This document shows positions 28,861 through 39,879 of a stretch of DNA of 64,000 bases, one piece after another. The notes under the pieces are model-generated. The model was given only the letters and a program-made list of their open reading frames with translations, was not told the DNA's origin and made no database searches. Source of the stretch: Phanerodontia chrysosporium (lineage: Eukaryota > Basidiomycota > Agaricomycetes > Polyporales > Phanerochaetaceae); assembly GCA_001910725.1 (NCBI GenBank), contig MJGA01000023.1, positions 186,001 through 250,000 on the forward strand, read 5' to 3'. The position numbers and the translations under genes are program-made. Positions within the stretch are counted from its first letter, which is position 1. Each line of letters opens with the position of its first letter.

Positions 28861-31693
28861 TTACATCATAGCCGCGCGCAGCAGTGTTGCCATTCGCTAC
28901 TAGTAGTCTTGGGTCCCGAACGCTTCAGTCGAGTGTAGTCACCTGTGAATCCACATTGATTTGAATTTCTAGCCTTTGAACAGAATGTGTTAGTATCTCC
29001 GCGATATGAATGTAGTTTTTCCATCCTGCTGGTTCGTCCTGCTTCCCTACTGCCAGTACTTACCTCCGACGCCGCGGTGAGGGGTTCCCCGGGTCCCGCC
29101 TGGGCTCCAGGGGTACCCGGGGTCTTTTCCCTTGCCACCGCTAGGACCGATGTACGCATCCCATCTCAGTCACCGACGGCCAGCATCCCTAACGAAGTGG
29201 CTTGTTCACCTTCAGACGCCCTTTCAAGCACTTGGCCTCCCCCCATACACCGAGTCGATGCGAAAGATTTGGCGCTCTTGTGATATCCACACCAGACTCG
29301 TCAATTTTCTCCTGTTTGCACGTAAGTCATCTCGAGTCTGGTATCGCATGTACTCGATGAAATGCAGCGCCGCGGGTATCGACCCTTTTAATCCGCATCC
29401 TTGAAGATTTTGACCTGATTATTATAAGCCCTATGCGAGTCGGACTTGCTCCACACGCAGTCGGCTTCTACTCATCGTCTAGGAGTAAGTCGGTCTTTGT
29501 CACTATGAATGCACATAATCGCTGATTTCACCACCTCATCAAGCGGAATGAACACAGAAGATAGTGGTCAACAGTCTCCGTTGTGCAGATACTACCCTTG
29601 CGCGGCTGGCGATTGCACTACCCGCCACCTCCACTAGGGCTGGTGCCCGCTGGAGTCTACACAGGTCTTCTCGATCCTGTGAATAGCGTGTCCGTCTATG
29701 GTACGTACTGAGTGAGTTCGGCGATGATACTCTCCGCCAGATAGCTGATCCTTCGGGCACAGGAGTCCCCTCATCTCGGCGAAACCTCCTCCTGATTTCT
29801 TCGCTACGACGCTGCTCAAGCTGTGAACATCCTGCCTATTGAAGCGGTCAGACCGTAGTTATCCCGTCTTACGCTCCCCGTCTCGGTGGCGTGAGCGGGC
29901 GATCTACACAGGAACAGCGACGACGTCATCGCTTTGTGGCTAGTGCCTTCGCGCGCCTATTTCACACCGCACTGCGACTTCCACCTCTCTGTGAGGGATC
30001 TTTGGGACGCATGCCGTGAGGCACTGCTCTTTTGTCATTTTGCAGGACCTAGTGTAAGCCACTTCGTGCTCCGAGCCTCCATCTATACTCAAAGTTGTTC
30101 CCCATGTTCTAGACCGTTGTTCACTCGACACACATTTCTCACTATTGCGCAAACACCGCTACGATTAGAGTGCCAGGGTTCCCTTGCTAGAGTATGCAGA
30201 GGCTCGGCATTGGAGGACGCGGGATACCGAAGCACGCGGACCGCGCCTCGAAGACAGTATACTCCCATCGCGGACTGCCCGACCTGCGGGACAGCGAATC
30301 ATGAAGTTGCTGTAGACAACGTGTTTTCCACGCTGAGCGGCATTTTTCTGGTACGAGATCCCGCTATACGAGTTGGTATATGGCTAGCTGACATTCTCAA
30401 TAAGCATGAATGGGACTGTCACCTGAGGTCGAATAAACGTCGCCATCTAGGTGGCCCTACTCCCTATCGTCCCCACTCACGAGGTACCCGAGTTCTTGTC
30501 GGCCGATCCCCTTCGCTCAGTCGCTAAGGATACCCCTCGTACATTGAATTCCGGCATGAACTTGAGTTCTTCATTCCCATACATGCTTCACGACCTTCGA
30601 TTGTACGCCGTGTGCAAGCTTCTATTGAACCCACCGGCCTCTGGCGAACCCGACCCCGGGTCGGGCTTACCGCCTTCTCTCTCCGTGGATAAAGACATCC
30701 AAAGTTCCCACCAGGTGTCGCAGCCAGCGTCGCGCCCATTCTAGGGTCTCATATCGATGCCTTGCGTAGCCTACCGAATACGCTCCGGTTGCGGGCTATT
30801 GCTGCTGCGCTCGCGGTCCGTGGCCTCCAGTCTAGACCCTTCTGGATGTTCCCAAAGGGCCATATGCCGATGTCTTCCAGTACGGCCCTCCACAGGTGAA
30901 TGTCGTGTGGCACTCCAAATGAACATCGTACGTCATCTTATTTTCTACAAATCCACAAGGCTTGACGCACTCCGCTAGAGCATGATTAGAATGCAATGGT
31001 CGTGGCTGCTACATTCGGATATCAATATGAAATCTCGCTCAGTTTCATTCATACAAAGAATTTCTATCCACATCCTTCCCTTCATAGAACTCCGACCACA
31101 GCAATAGTTGAGAAATCTCACAGTTAGGACGAGACGTAAATTTCTCTATTCCACTTGTCTACTTAGCGGTGCTGATAATACGCTATAGGTCTCGGGTGCG
31201 CCGCACCCGCTGACGCATGTCGAGAGCTCCGACTTAGCTGGCCGAAAGCGCAAAGCTTGAATACCCTTAGCTGCTATAAGAGGCGAGCCGCCGAACGCAT
31301 CGGCGTATCGCCGTTCTCTCATCGATTTGCTTTGAGGCAAGACTACCCCAGACCGCACCCCAGATCCCTCGTCGCGAGTCAAGGCTAATCGGCCTCATTT
31401 ACGTCTGCCTCCCCTCGACGACTGCAGCAGACCGCAGGCGTGGACGACACGGATCAGCAGGACAATCAGCAAGCGTCAAGCGGTTTAGGGCAGGACAGAT
31501 TGAATAGGCTTGCCTTTCCCGGTTGGAACGTGGCCGCCATCCGAGAAAAATCTCGCCGGGTACACTCGCCCTTGCGCTTCCAAGGCAAGGCAGGGCCTCG
31601 TGTGCAGGTGCCCTATCTTCACACCGGCCTGCTCTCCCTCGCACTGACTTCATCACTGCGACACCCACCTCCACCTGGTACCCTCGCCTGGCC
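28861..31693. other. Unassigned 2.8 kb, no gene recognised
   Basis: Many short frames are present on both strands (up to about 200 codons at 29934-30527, plus) but I see no domain, no conserved motif and no splice-linked series of exons. The plus strand carries small protein-like scraps near 29.2-29.4 and 30.75-30.9 kb that could be gene relics. The right end should contain the promoter of the aminopeptidase P gene. Confidence 0.45.
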
Positions 31694-34600
31694 ATGGCTC
31701 CCCCGCCCCCACCGCCCCACCGCCTCCGCCTCCGCCGCTCTGTCTTCCTTTTGGAAAGAAGAAGCCGCGGCGACTCACCTACTCCGATAGAGATGGCGAA
31801 TCGTACAACTCCCAGCGCTCAAGCATACAGCGACTCCAGAGCATGCAGCGCCAGGGCTCGTACTCGCCCACTGCGACGCTCACGTCGCACGCCGAGAAGC
31901 TCAGCTTCGACACAGACAGCGAGCAGTACAGCGCAGTGCCGTCATACCACAACGAGGCTCGGGAAGTCAAGCCGGTTCTAAAGCGCTCCAACACCACCGC
32001 GAATACCAAGTCGGCCAAAGGGAAGGAGATCTCGAACAAAGGAGGAGGGTCGAAGAAATGGGGAGGTTTGGGATACGGTTGGGGTGTAGGGAAGATGGAG
32101 AAGGAGAAGGAGCGCGAGCGGGAGTACGCCAGAGATCGTGCGCAGCAACCTTCGCTCGACCTCGATCCCGAGTCGGACGGGTCCCGGCCCCCGCTGTACC
32201 GCTCTCCCTTCGGATCGTCGAGCTCAATGAATTCTCAGCAACAAGTCGACGAATATGAACCAGATCACCAACAGAACATGCAGATGCGACAAATCACCAC
32301 AGACGTCGCGACTCTATCCTATACCAACGGGAACCAACACTCACGCTCGAACACTTTCCGCTCACAGGCCTCAGGCTCGAGTGGGAACAGTAGGCAGAGT
32401 GGCAAGCAGAGCAAGAGTGGGGGATCTGGCACTCCTACTTCCTCCCGAAGCAAGTTTACTGAGCAGCTCGACCAAGGGTACGTCCCGTCGCCTGTACCTG
32501 CGATTGCACCTGCCGCCGCTGTCGATTTGCACCGGCGGCCAACATATCAGTCGACGGGCTCGTCGAGCACTTTGGTCGGCTCAGCTCTCGAGAGGAAGAT
32601 CAACGATCAAGACCCGTACCAGAAACACGACACGACTGAACGACTGAATGCGCTCCGCGAGTTGATGAAGAAGGACGATCTGGACTACTAGTGCGTATTT
32701 CCTCTGCTACATCCTCTTCCCAACTTATCGTTGTCCAGTGTGGTGCCAAGTGAAGACGCACACGGATCAGAATATGTCGCTGTCAGCGACAAGCGTCGAG
32801 AGTGGATATCAGGGTAAGGTCTTCGATGATTTACGCGTCGCCTAGCTCATCCATCTCGTACAGCTTCACTGGGTCAGCCGGGGTAGCCATTATATCTAAG
32901 ACGACCGCGTATCTCGTCACCGACTCGCGGTATTGGCTCCAGGCTCGTACTCAACTCGACAACAACTGGAACCTCGTCGAAGGTGGATCGGTCGGCGGAC
33001 CTACCGACTGGATAGACTTCCTCGTGGCTCGTGCCAAAGACTCGCGTATCGGTATTGATGCACGAATGCTCGCGCATGAGAAGGCAGTCCTTCTCAACTC
33101 TCAACTTCAGGCGAAGGGGTCGAAACTCTTCTATCCACCGCAGAACCTCATCGACCTCATCTGGAAGGACAAGCCTCCACGGTCGAAGGAACCCGTGTAC
33201 GTCCAGCCATTGAAGTACACTGGCATGGAAGCGAACAAGAAGCTGGCGAAATTGAAGGACTGGATCAAGGCCCAGCCGCCCACTGTGCCAAGCTACTCGA
33301 AGACACCGCCGACTGCCAATCAGATGCAAGTCGGCACGCTCATATCCAACCTAGCTTGCATCGGTCAGTGACTTGACTCGTATTGTATTAGACGGCAGAC
33401 TAACTCGCTGGTTGCAGCGTGGGTGCTTAATCTTCGAGGAGACGACATCCCCTTCAACCCCGTCTTCCACGCGTATCTCTTCGTGTCTGCCGAGCAGGCC
33501 ATTCTCTTCATCGATCCTGCGAAGATCACCGAAGGCGTTGACGAATATCTCAAGTCGATCAACGTTCAGCGACGTGAATACAACGATGTCTGGTCCTTTA
33601 TGCGTAGGAAGGAATGGGGCGACGGTCGCGTAAGTATTCCTCGCATGTTGGATGGTATCGACTCTCATCTTCGCGTGTCGCAGATTATCATCACGCCGCA
33701 GACATCGTATGCAATCTCGCTTATGCTCACATCGTATCGGTACACCGTTCTGCCCTCGATAATCGAGGAGTGGAAGGCCGTCAAGAATCCAATCGAGCTT
33801 GAAGGCCTCAAGTCCGCCTATATCCGTGATGGCGTCGCGTTCGTCCGCTGGCTAGCATGGCTTGAATACAAGATGAGCCAGGGCTATGTCATCACGGAGT
33901 ACGAGGCTGGCTGGCGACTGACGGAGTTCCGGAGGATGGGCAAGAACTACAGGGGCCTTGCATACGAGAACATTTCAGCGACGGGTGCGAACGCTGCGCT
34001 CCCGCACTACGTTCCGCACAAGAAGGACGAGATATTGATCGAACGTGACACGCCATATCTCAAGTAAGTCGGTAAAATTACTCGTACCGCGGTGAGATGT
34101 TCATTATTCCGTCTATAGCGACTCTGGAGGGCAGTACTTGGATGGCACTTGCGACACCACTCGGACAATCATCTTCGACCGGCCTACGCCCGAGATGATA
34201 GAAGCGTACACTCGCGTCTTACAGGGCCATGTAAGTTTTATCGATATGAACCGCGCTCCGCGCTAATTTGCTGCAGATTGCAATCGACAGTGCCGTCTTC
34301 CCCGAGGGAACAACGGGCAAGCAGTTGGATGTCCTAGCGCGCAAGGCCCTCTGGAAGGATGGTCTCAATTACATGGTTCGCCTAACTCCGTTTCCAGCGT
34401 GGCTGCTTCCCTGGACTTACCACTGCTTTCTCTCAGCATGGCACCGGGCATGGGTTCGGATCATTCCTCAATGTCCACGAGGGCCCGCACGGCTTTTCGA
34501 GCGATGTTCCTCTTGTGCCCGGACATGTCATCACCAACGAGCCCGGCTTCTGTATGTGCACGTTCTTCGGGTCATTCTCACGTCGCTGACGGACGCCTCT

Positions 34601-35042
34601 GACAGACAAGGCTGGGCACTGGGGCATGCGTATCGAATCGGCGTTGTATGTGAAGCGCGTCACAGTACGTCCGACCGGACTCGGGTAGGCCGCAGCAGCG
34701 CTAACACACTCACTCGCAGACGAAGCATGAGTTCAACGGGAACATTTGGCTCGGCTTCGAACGCTTGACCTGTGTGCCGATTCAGACCAAGATGGTCAAC
34801 CCGGACGTGCTGTCGAAGGAGGAGAAACAGTGGATCAAGGTGCGTCTGCACCGTTATGTTCCCGAGACCCGTCGGCCGACGTAGACTTCTCCACCTAGGA
34901 TCATAACCGCCGCTGCCTTGAAGTACTCGAGCCATATCTGCGCGAAGACAAGCGTGCGCTCAGCTACCTCAAGAAGGAGGCTAGTCGTGACATTGGAATC
35001 TCCAAGCCCCTCGTGAAGGATTTTGCGATAGACTGGAATTGA
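31694..35042 (+). CDS. Aminopeptidase P (Xaa-Pro) with long N-terminal extension
   Basis: It removes the N-terminal residue before proline; an M24 di-manganese enzyme. The enzyme part begins [20 protein letters not shown], then [43 protein letters not shown] and [15 protein letters not shown]. The metal ligands are visible: both Asp of [15 protein letters not shown], His of GTGHGFGSF, Glu of NEPGFY and Glu of MRIES. It ends KDFAIDWN. Introns are 50-70 nt. Ahead of it lies a ~280-residue disordered Ser/Gln/Arg-rich region with [13 protein letters not shown], in frame with the enzyme. The ATG at 31694 (MAPPPPPP) is one base out of frame with that region; a missing C in the C-runs at 31699-31718 would join them, so the start is tentative. 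Confidence 0.88.
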
Positions 35043-35704
35043 GTCTGCGACCAATTCTTTTCCATCGTTCGCTGCGAACAATGGATGGTATATCTATCTC
35101 TTCTCTTACCTGTTATTCCCCTGCCTTCATCGCTTTCTGTTGCTGTCCTGATCTGTATACCGCCTACTTTATGTTCATGTAAATCGAAACGCCATAGGGC
35201 GCTTCGGCCTGTTATCACACAACCTATCCATTCACGGTCGCTCGTTTATCTTATTGCTCAGTCTCTGATTTATTGTATGATGTTTGGATTCGCCTTTCTT
35301 CTCTGTACCAATATGCCTTGTTGTCTATTTTTTCTGTAACAGGCTCCGTGTGCAAAGCTAACGAATACATGACGTTATGTTCCTTTATGCAAAGATTTCC
35401 GGAATGCGGTCTTGACAGTGAAACTTACCTGAGCAACGCAGTAATGGGCATAGGCAGGACAATGCGGCAGCTACGGCACTCTGTCATTTCTGACTGCACG
35501 GTGTACATCGCTTGCATCGTGTGAAAACTCGTGTCAGAGTACCTGTACAACAACCTTTGCTATTAGGTTATATCTCTCCATATCTTCAGGCCCCTTGTCC
35601 ACGGTCGTCGGACATCCAATGACAGCGCGAACAGTCGCCACGAAGATCGATAGGCACCAGGGTCTCACTGCGCAAGCGTGATCCGAGGAAGGGCAGAACC
35701 TAAC
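35043..35704. other. Convergent intergenic region
   Basis: The 3' ends of aminopeptidase P and the G-alpha gene face each other. AT-rich 3' UTR-like sequence (35.08-35.35 kb) is present and no gene is recognised. Confidence 0.5.
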
Positions 35705-38286
35705 CTACGAGAGGCCGACCGAGGCCAGATGCTGCCGCATGATAGCCTCGCCAACTATGCTCGGACAAAAGGGCGTCAATTTACACTAGGCAAGGGGTAG
35801 AAAAGGCCGCGCACCGCTGACGATGATCGACTGCGTTGCCTTGATATCCAGCATGGACGTGAAGTGCTGGGGCGGGCGGACGCTATCAGCAGACTGTTAC
35901 CGGGTGGAAGGGACGGGCGTGTGCGTACCGTGTACAGCACCCGATGCGAAACATCCTTCCGCCGGTGCGTCTGGATGAAATGTGCGCGGAAGTACTCGGA
36001 GACCTCCTCGTAGGTGTTGGGCCTGTCGCCATAGGAGGAGATGCTAACGGCGTGCCAACGTCAGTGTCAGGCTGGTACACTCAGGATGCCACCGGGGAGC
36101 ACATACTACTTCCGGACTCTGATCCCAGACTCAAGCTTCTTCCTCAGAAGATCGGCCTGTGAGCGGCATTGCGTGTCGGCGGTCAGCGAGCAGGGCATGG
36201 GCCGGGCAGGTACGCACCTTGTTGAGCATCAGCACGAGCGCGGCCTTGGCGAGAAGCTTGTTCTGGCACACCGCCGTAAAGAGCTGCAGCGAGTCGTCGA
36301 TCCGATTGGTGCGCGGATCCTCTTCGAGGTACTGTATCGCACGGGCACACGCGCGGAAGAGACCATGGGCGCAGTGAGCTCATTGCCGTGCCAGTGGGAA
36401 CCGCTGCGCGTACCTGGTCGAACGCGCTCATGGGAGCGAGGAATATGACCGCCGTCGCTACATATGGGCAAATGAAGGGCTCGCGTGAGTAACACGGACG
36501 GAGAAGGTGCACGAGGCTGGGGCCTTGCCTGGCCCTGCCGAGCGCGGAGGCTCTGACGGAGCAGGGTGGAAGGAAAGGCAGACAGAGCGGATGCCCGACG
36601 CGCTGGCCTGCGCAGCATAGCAACAATGAGAAATCGAAGCACGCGCTGCTTACCATCTTCGAAATATGGGACCCATGACGGCCGCTGATATATTGGAGCC
36701 CAGGGAACGGGCGAAGCTTAGCAATGGTCGCAGTAGCCGTGTGAAAGGATGTACTTGCCTGGCCGCGCTAAAACCAGGAAGGCCCAGTGAGGCATCAGCG
36801 TATATGACACAGATAGGCGGCACCACGTACGGCACCACCAACATCGTACAGCAGCCAGTTGAACCGCACGCCGCCGATATCGATGTCGAAAGAGTGTTCC
36901 GTCACTCCGAGGGTCTGGAGACGGACATGCAGTATGTCCTCTGGACCAATCAGCTACCGCAAATTTGCGGGGACGGCGATGGGCCAGCGCGCGTACCTGT
37001 CGATGGGGTATAGTCGGCCTGGGCTATCCTATGGATATTTTCCAGGAAGCTAGAGCGGACAACGTGTCAGCAAACGCGTTCTCAGCAAGGTTGCGTCAGC
37101 TTCGGCTCAGGCACGTACAAGGCTGCCGACTCTTCGAGCCGTACTCTGTTTGCGGAGACTAGCTGACGGACTAGTGGGTGGGCCCAGAACTGCGCAATGG
37201 CGCCCTGGGCCAGTAGGAGAGACTCTCCGACCAGATTAGTCACGGCGGTCGGCCGGTTTGCCGCATCGCGGATGTCTGTGAGAGGCCAGGCACGGTTCGG
37301 TGTAATGAGAGCCTGCCAGCCTGCCCGTACGTACACCCCTGACCTCCCCCCTGCAACCTTTACGCCGCCGGAGAGTTCAGATGCTAGTGCGTCCTCTTGC
37401 TCGATAAGTGAGTGGAGCGGGAGAAGGAGGGCAAGCAGCTCAGGCGGATAGGTAGACTCGGGGCTGGATAGCGGATGGTTGGACCCAGGAGAGGTACCTT
37501 GGCTCGCGTCGGGAGCGGGCGTAGATCCAGGGGTTAACGTGCCTGAACCGTATCGCCGGTCGAGTTCATCCATGAGCATGCGGAGCGCCTTGAGGATATT
37601 CGAGTAGACAATCGGCCGCCATAGTGGCCTTTCTCGGTCGAGGCTGTGCGAGGCATAGTAGAGCTGAAACTGCTTTTGTAGCGTCGACTTGCCAGACTCC
37701 GCTTGACCTAGAAGCATGACTATAAGAGCGGCATGGTCAGCACCGAAATTCGAAACATTGAACCAAGATAGATAGCAGCAAGACAGAAGAACAACGAGGC
37801 ATCCAGAATATGGTCGAACTCAGGGTGCACTGTTCCCTACAGTGTTTCGGCGATGGCAAAGAGATTGTCAGACGACAAATCACGCGGTTGCCGCATGCAC
37901 CCTAGTAACGAAGTCGAATGACCCTCGAGCACCGGCACTGTGCTTCTCCATGGTGCAAGGTCATCGTAGGGGCAATGCAGACTGTTTACTGCGCATTTAC
38001 GAGGGCGGCGCGCTCGAAGGGCGGGTCCTCGGGTTCCGAGCGGTGTTTCTGACGATGCGCTTGGCAGAGACCACGAGAGCCTACCTTTGATCTCTCTCGC
38101 TGCTTTCTTCTTTCGTAGCTCTCGTTCTTGCTATCTCATCATCTGGTCAGTCAAGTGGTGAGAATCAGCGGTCGAAGGACGTACCCGTAGCTGCTCATCA
38201 ATGGCATTCGAAATGCGTCTGGCTTCCTCGTCGCCAGCAGGGACATTATCGGTGTGGTAGACCGAGATATTCGTTCGTCTGGGCAT
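35705..38286 (-). CDS. Divergent heterotrimeric G-protein alpha subunit
   Basis: ATG at 38286 gives MPRRTNISVYHTDN, then QERELRKKKAAREIK and the P-loop LLGQAESGKSTLQKQF. A Ser/Pro/Thr-rich insert of about 50 residues (GSGTLTPGSTPAPDASQG...) lies in the helical domain. Then come the switch I arginine region HVRLQTLGVTEHSF, switch II LLYDVGGARGQRPSWVPYFE, FLAPMSAFDQ, YLEEDPRTNRIDDSLQLF, base-binding LNKADLL and HFTSMLDIKATQSIIVS in place of the TCAT loop. It ends HLASVGLS. The usual catalytic Gln after DVGG is Ala. There is no Gly at position 2, so no myristoylation motif. Splicing uses a 9 nt exon and a GC-AG intron; a 365 nt intron (37720-38084) precedes the P-loop exon. Confidence 0.88.
36759..36767 (-). 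other. 9 nt microexon of the G-alpha gene, GC donor
   Basis: CGCGGCCAG (Arg-Gly-Gln) lies after a TTTTAG acceptor and before a GCAAGT donor, so the next intron is GC-AG. It joins DVGGA to RPSWVPYFE in phase 0, giving the switch II sequence expected for this subfamily. Confidence 0.7.
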
Positions 38287-39879
38287 GAATGGGTTATGAA
38301 AGGGAGGTCAATAGGCGAGGATGAGGTACACGAGGATACTTACATTATATAGATTGAAGGGCTGGAGATATGTTAGGCGCTGCGAGGACATCCCACGGAA
38401 GGACTCCGCTGTTGATGGGAGAAACTCAAGCAGACGGCGTTTATCCACTGCAGGCACAGCCGCTGATTGTCAGGCACACGGTCCCTCCTTGCTTCTGGCT
38501 CCAGTCAAAGTTGCGAACTCGACATCTCTGGGAGCCGTCTCCATCCTTCCGCCACGCATCCGCCGCCCACCGCATGGCCCACTCCTTCCGCAGCGGTGGG
38601 CACGCTGTTCCCCGCGTCCGCATCGCAGAAGAGGCGTCGCTACGCCTATAATCGTGCTCGATCTGGCCTCAGCGTGTGCTGGCCATTCCCCCATCCACAT
38701 TGATGCATCACCGTCGTCGTCTCCGTAGGAAGTTGGATGTTTTAGTCGGGCTGTCGTCCGAGGCCGCGATTCGGAGCGAGTTCAGAAGTGCGTGACCATT
38801 GTATTGCTCGAACCTCGTGCTGAGATCAGCCTGCTACTATGACAGCATCTAGTGCAGCTGAATATGGCAATATTGTATGTCATGCTTTGTTGAAGAGCTT
38901 AACGGCCGTTCCTCCTATCCCCTTTGCGCACCGACCAGCAGCCACGTCACACCATTTCATGCGGATTACTAGCTGCAGCTAAGCTTACTTCATCACCGCA
39001 AATGCTGCTCACTCGGTGCTATTACCAAAGGTCCTTTTCTGCTTCCCGAGAGCTCCCGTATGAGGCATCGACAACCCTCGACCGTGCTTGGGGAGATCGT
39101 GGCCACGCCACAAGGACGGTCCTATGGTTATGGAAGGTCCAAAGGGACATTGGTTCTCCCATTGGCCTCGATCTCTTCATCGCGACAGTTGGAATCAGCA
39201 AGAGCTCTTCTCAGGTCGCACAGCGCTGGCGCCTCTAGGACCGCTTTCGTGTTCCGGTATACCGTGGTCCGCGCTGTCCTTTGATGGACTCAATCGGTCA
39301 TAGCCGGCCAAAGCGGCAGCCGGCGCGCACTTCACGTGCCTCTTTGCCGGTAAGCATGCGTCCGATAGGCTGATAGAAATGACCATACGCTGCTGCCGAT
39401 TTGCGACTCAAGGAAGGATGCAGGGTTGATATGATATAAAGATAATTTACCTTACATTCAGCCGGAAACCGCTCCGTGACCCCATATCCGTTTGTCTGTT
39501 GTCGTTACTTCCACAAAGAACGATATGTACGGTTGTTGTTCTGGGCGAGACGACGGCACATGAGGCCTGCAACATGAAACGTGGCTGTGCGGGAATTGGA
39601 GAACTAAACCACTTTCCTTATTCGTCGCCCATGCTACCAAATCTGGAGCATGACCAAAGAAGCACTTCTCTGATGTAGCCCTAACCCTAGGTGCAGCGCG
39701 TGCGCATCCAAAATTTCTGAAAGCGAATCCCGGCGCTTCACTTCACCTTTGCGAGGCGGCGACCTCGACGAGCTCCTCATCGCCGGCGACAACGACAAAA
39801 AAGATCAGGATCTATTCATCCAATCCTGCTTGACTCTCTTTTCTCTGTACTTCTACTGTAATTCTCCTTCAGAGTCAAG
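38287..39879. other. Intergenic region between G-alpha and NOG1
   Basis: About 1.6 kb separates the two divergent genes. The open frames in 38.3-38.7 kb overlap each other on both strands and have no recognisable content. No gene is called. The NOG1 end contains a telomere-like box at 39679-39690. Confidence 0.5.
39679..39690 (+). promoter_or_regulatory. Telobox-like element upstream of NOG1
   Basis: CCCTAACCCTAG holds nearly two units of the telomere repeat (TTAGGG on the other strand), 190 bp before the NOG1 start codon. In several fungi such boxes bind Tbf1-type factors in ribosome-biogenesis promoters; use here is inferred. Confidence 0.4.

Noticed and set aside
29934..30527. 197-codon frame in the unassigned 28.9-31.7 kb stretch
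   Set aside because: No motif, low-quality composition, overlapping frames on both strands.
31440..31790. Upstream frame as the start of aminopeptidase P
   Set aside because: It is in a different frame from the enzyme and has no conserved content; ATG 31694 with a one-base correction is simpler.
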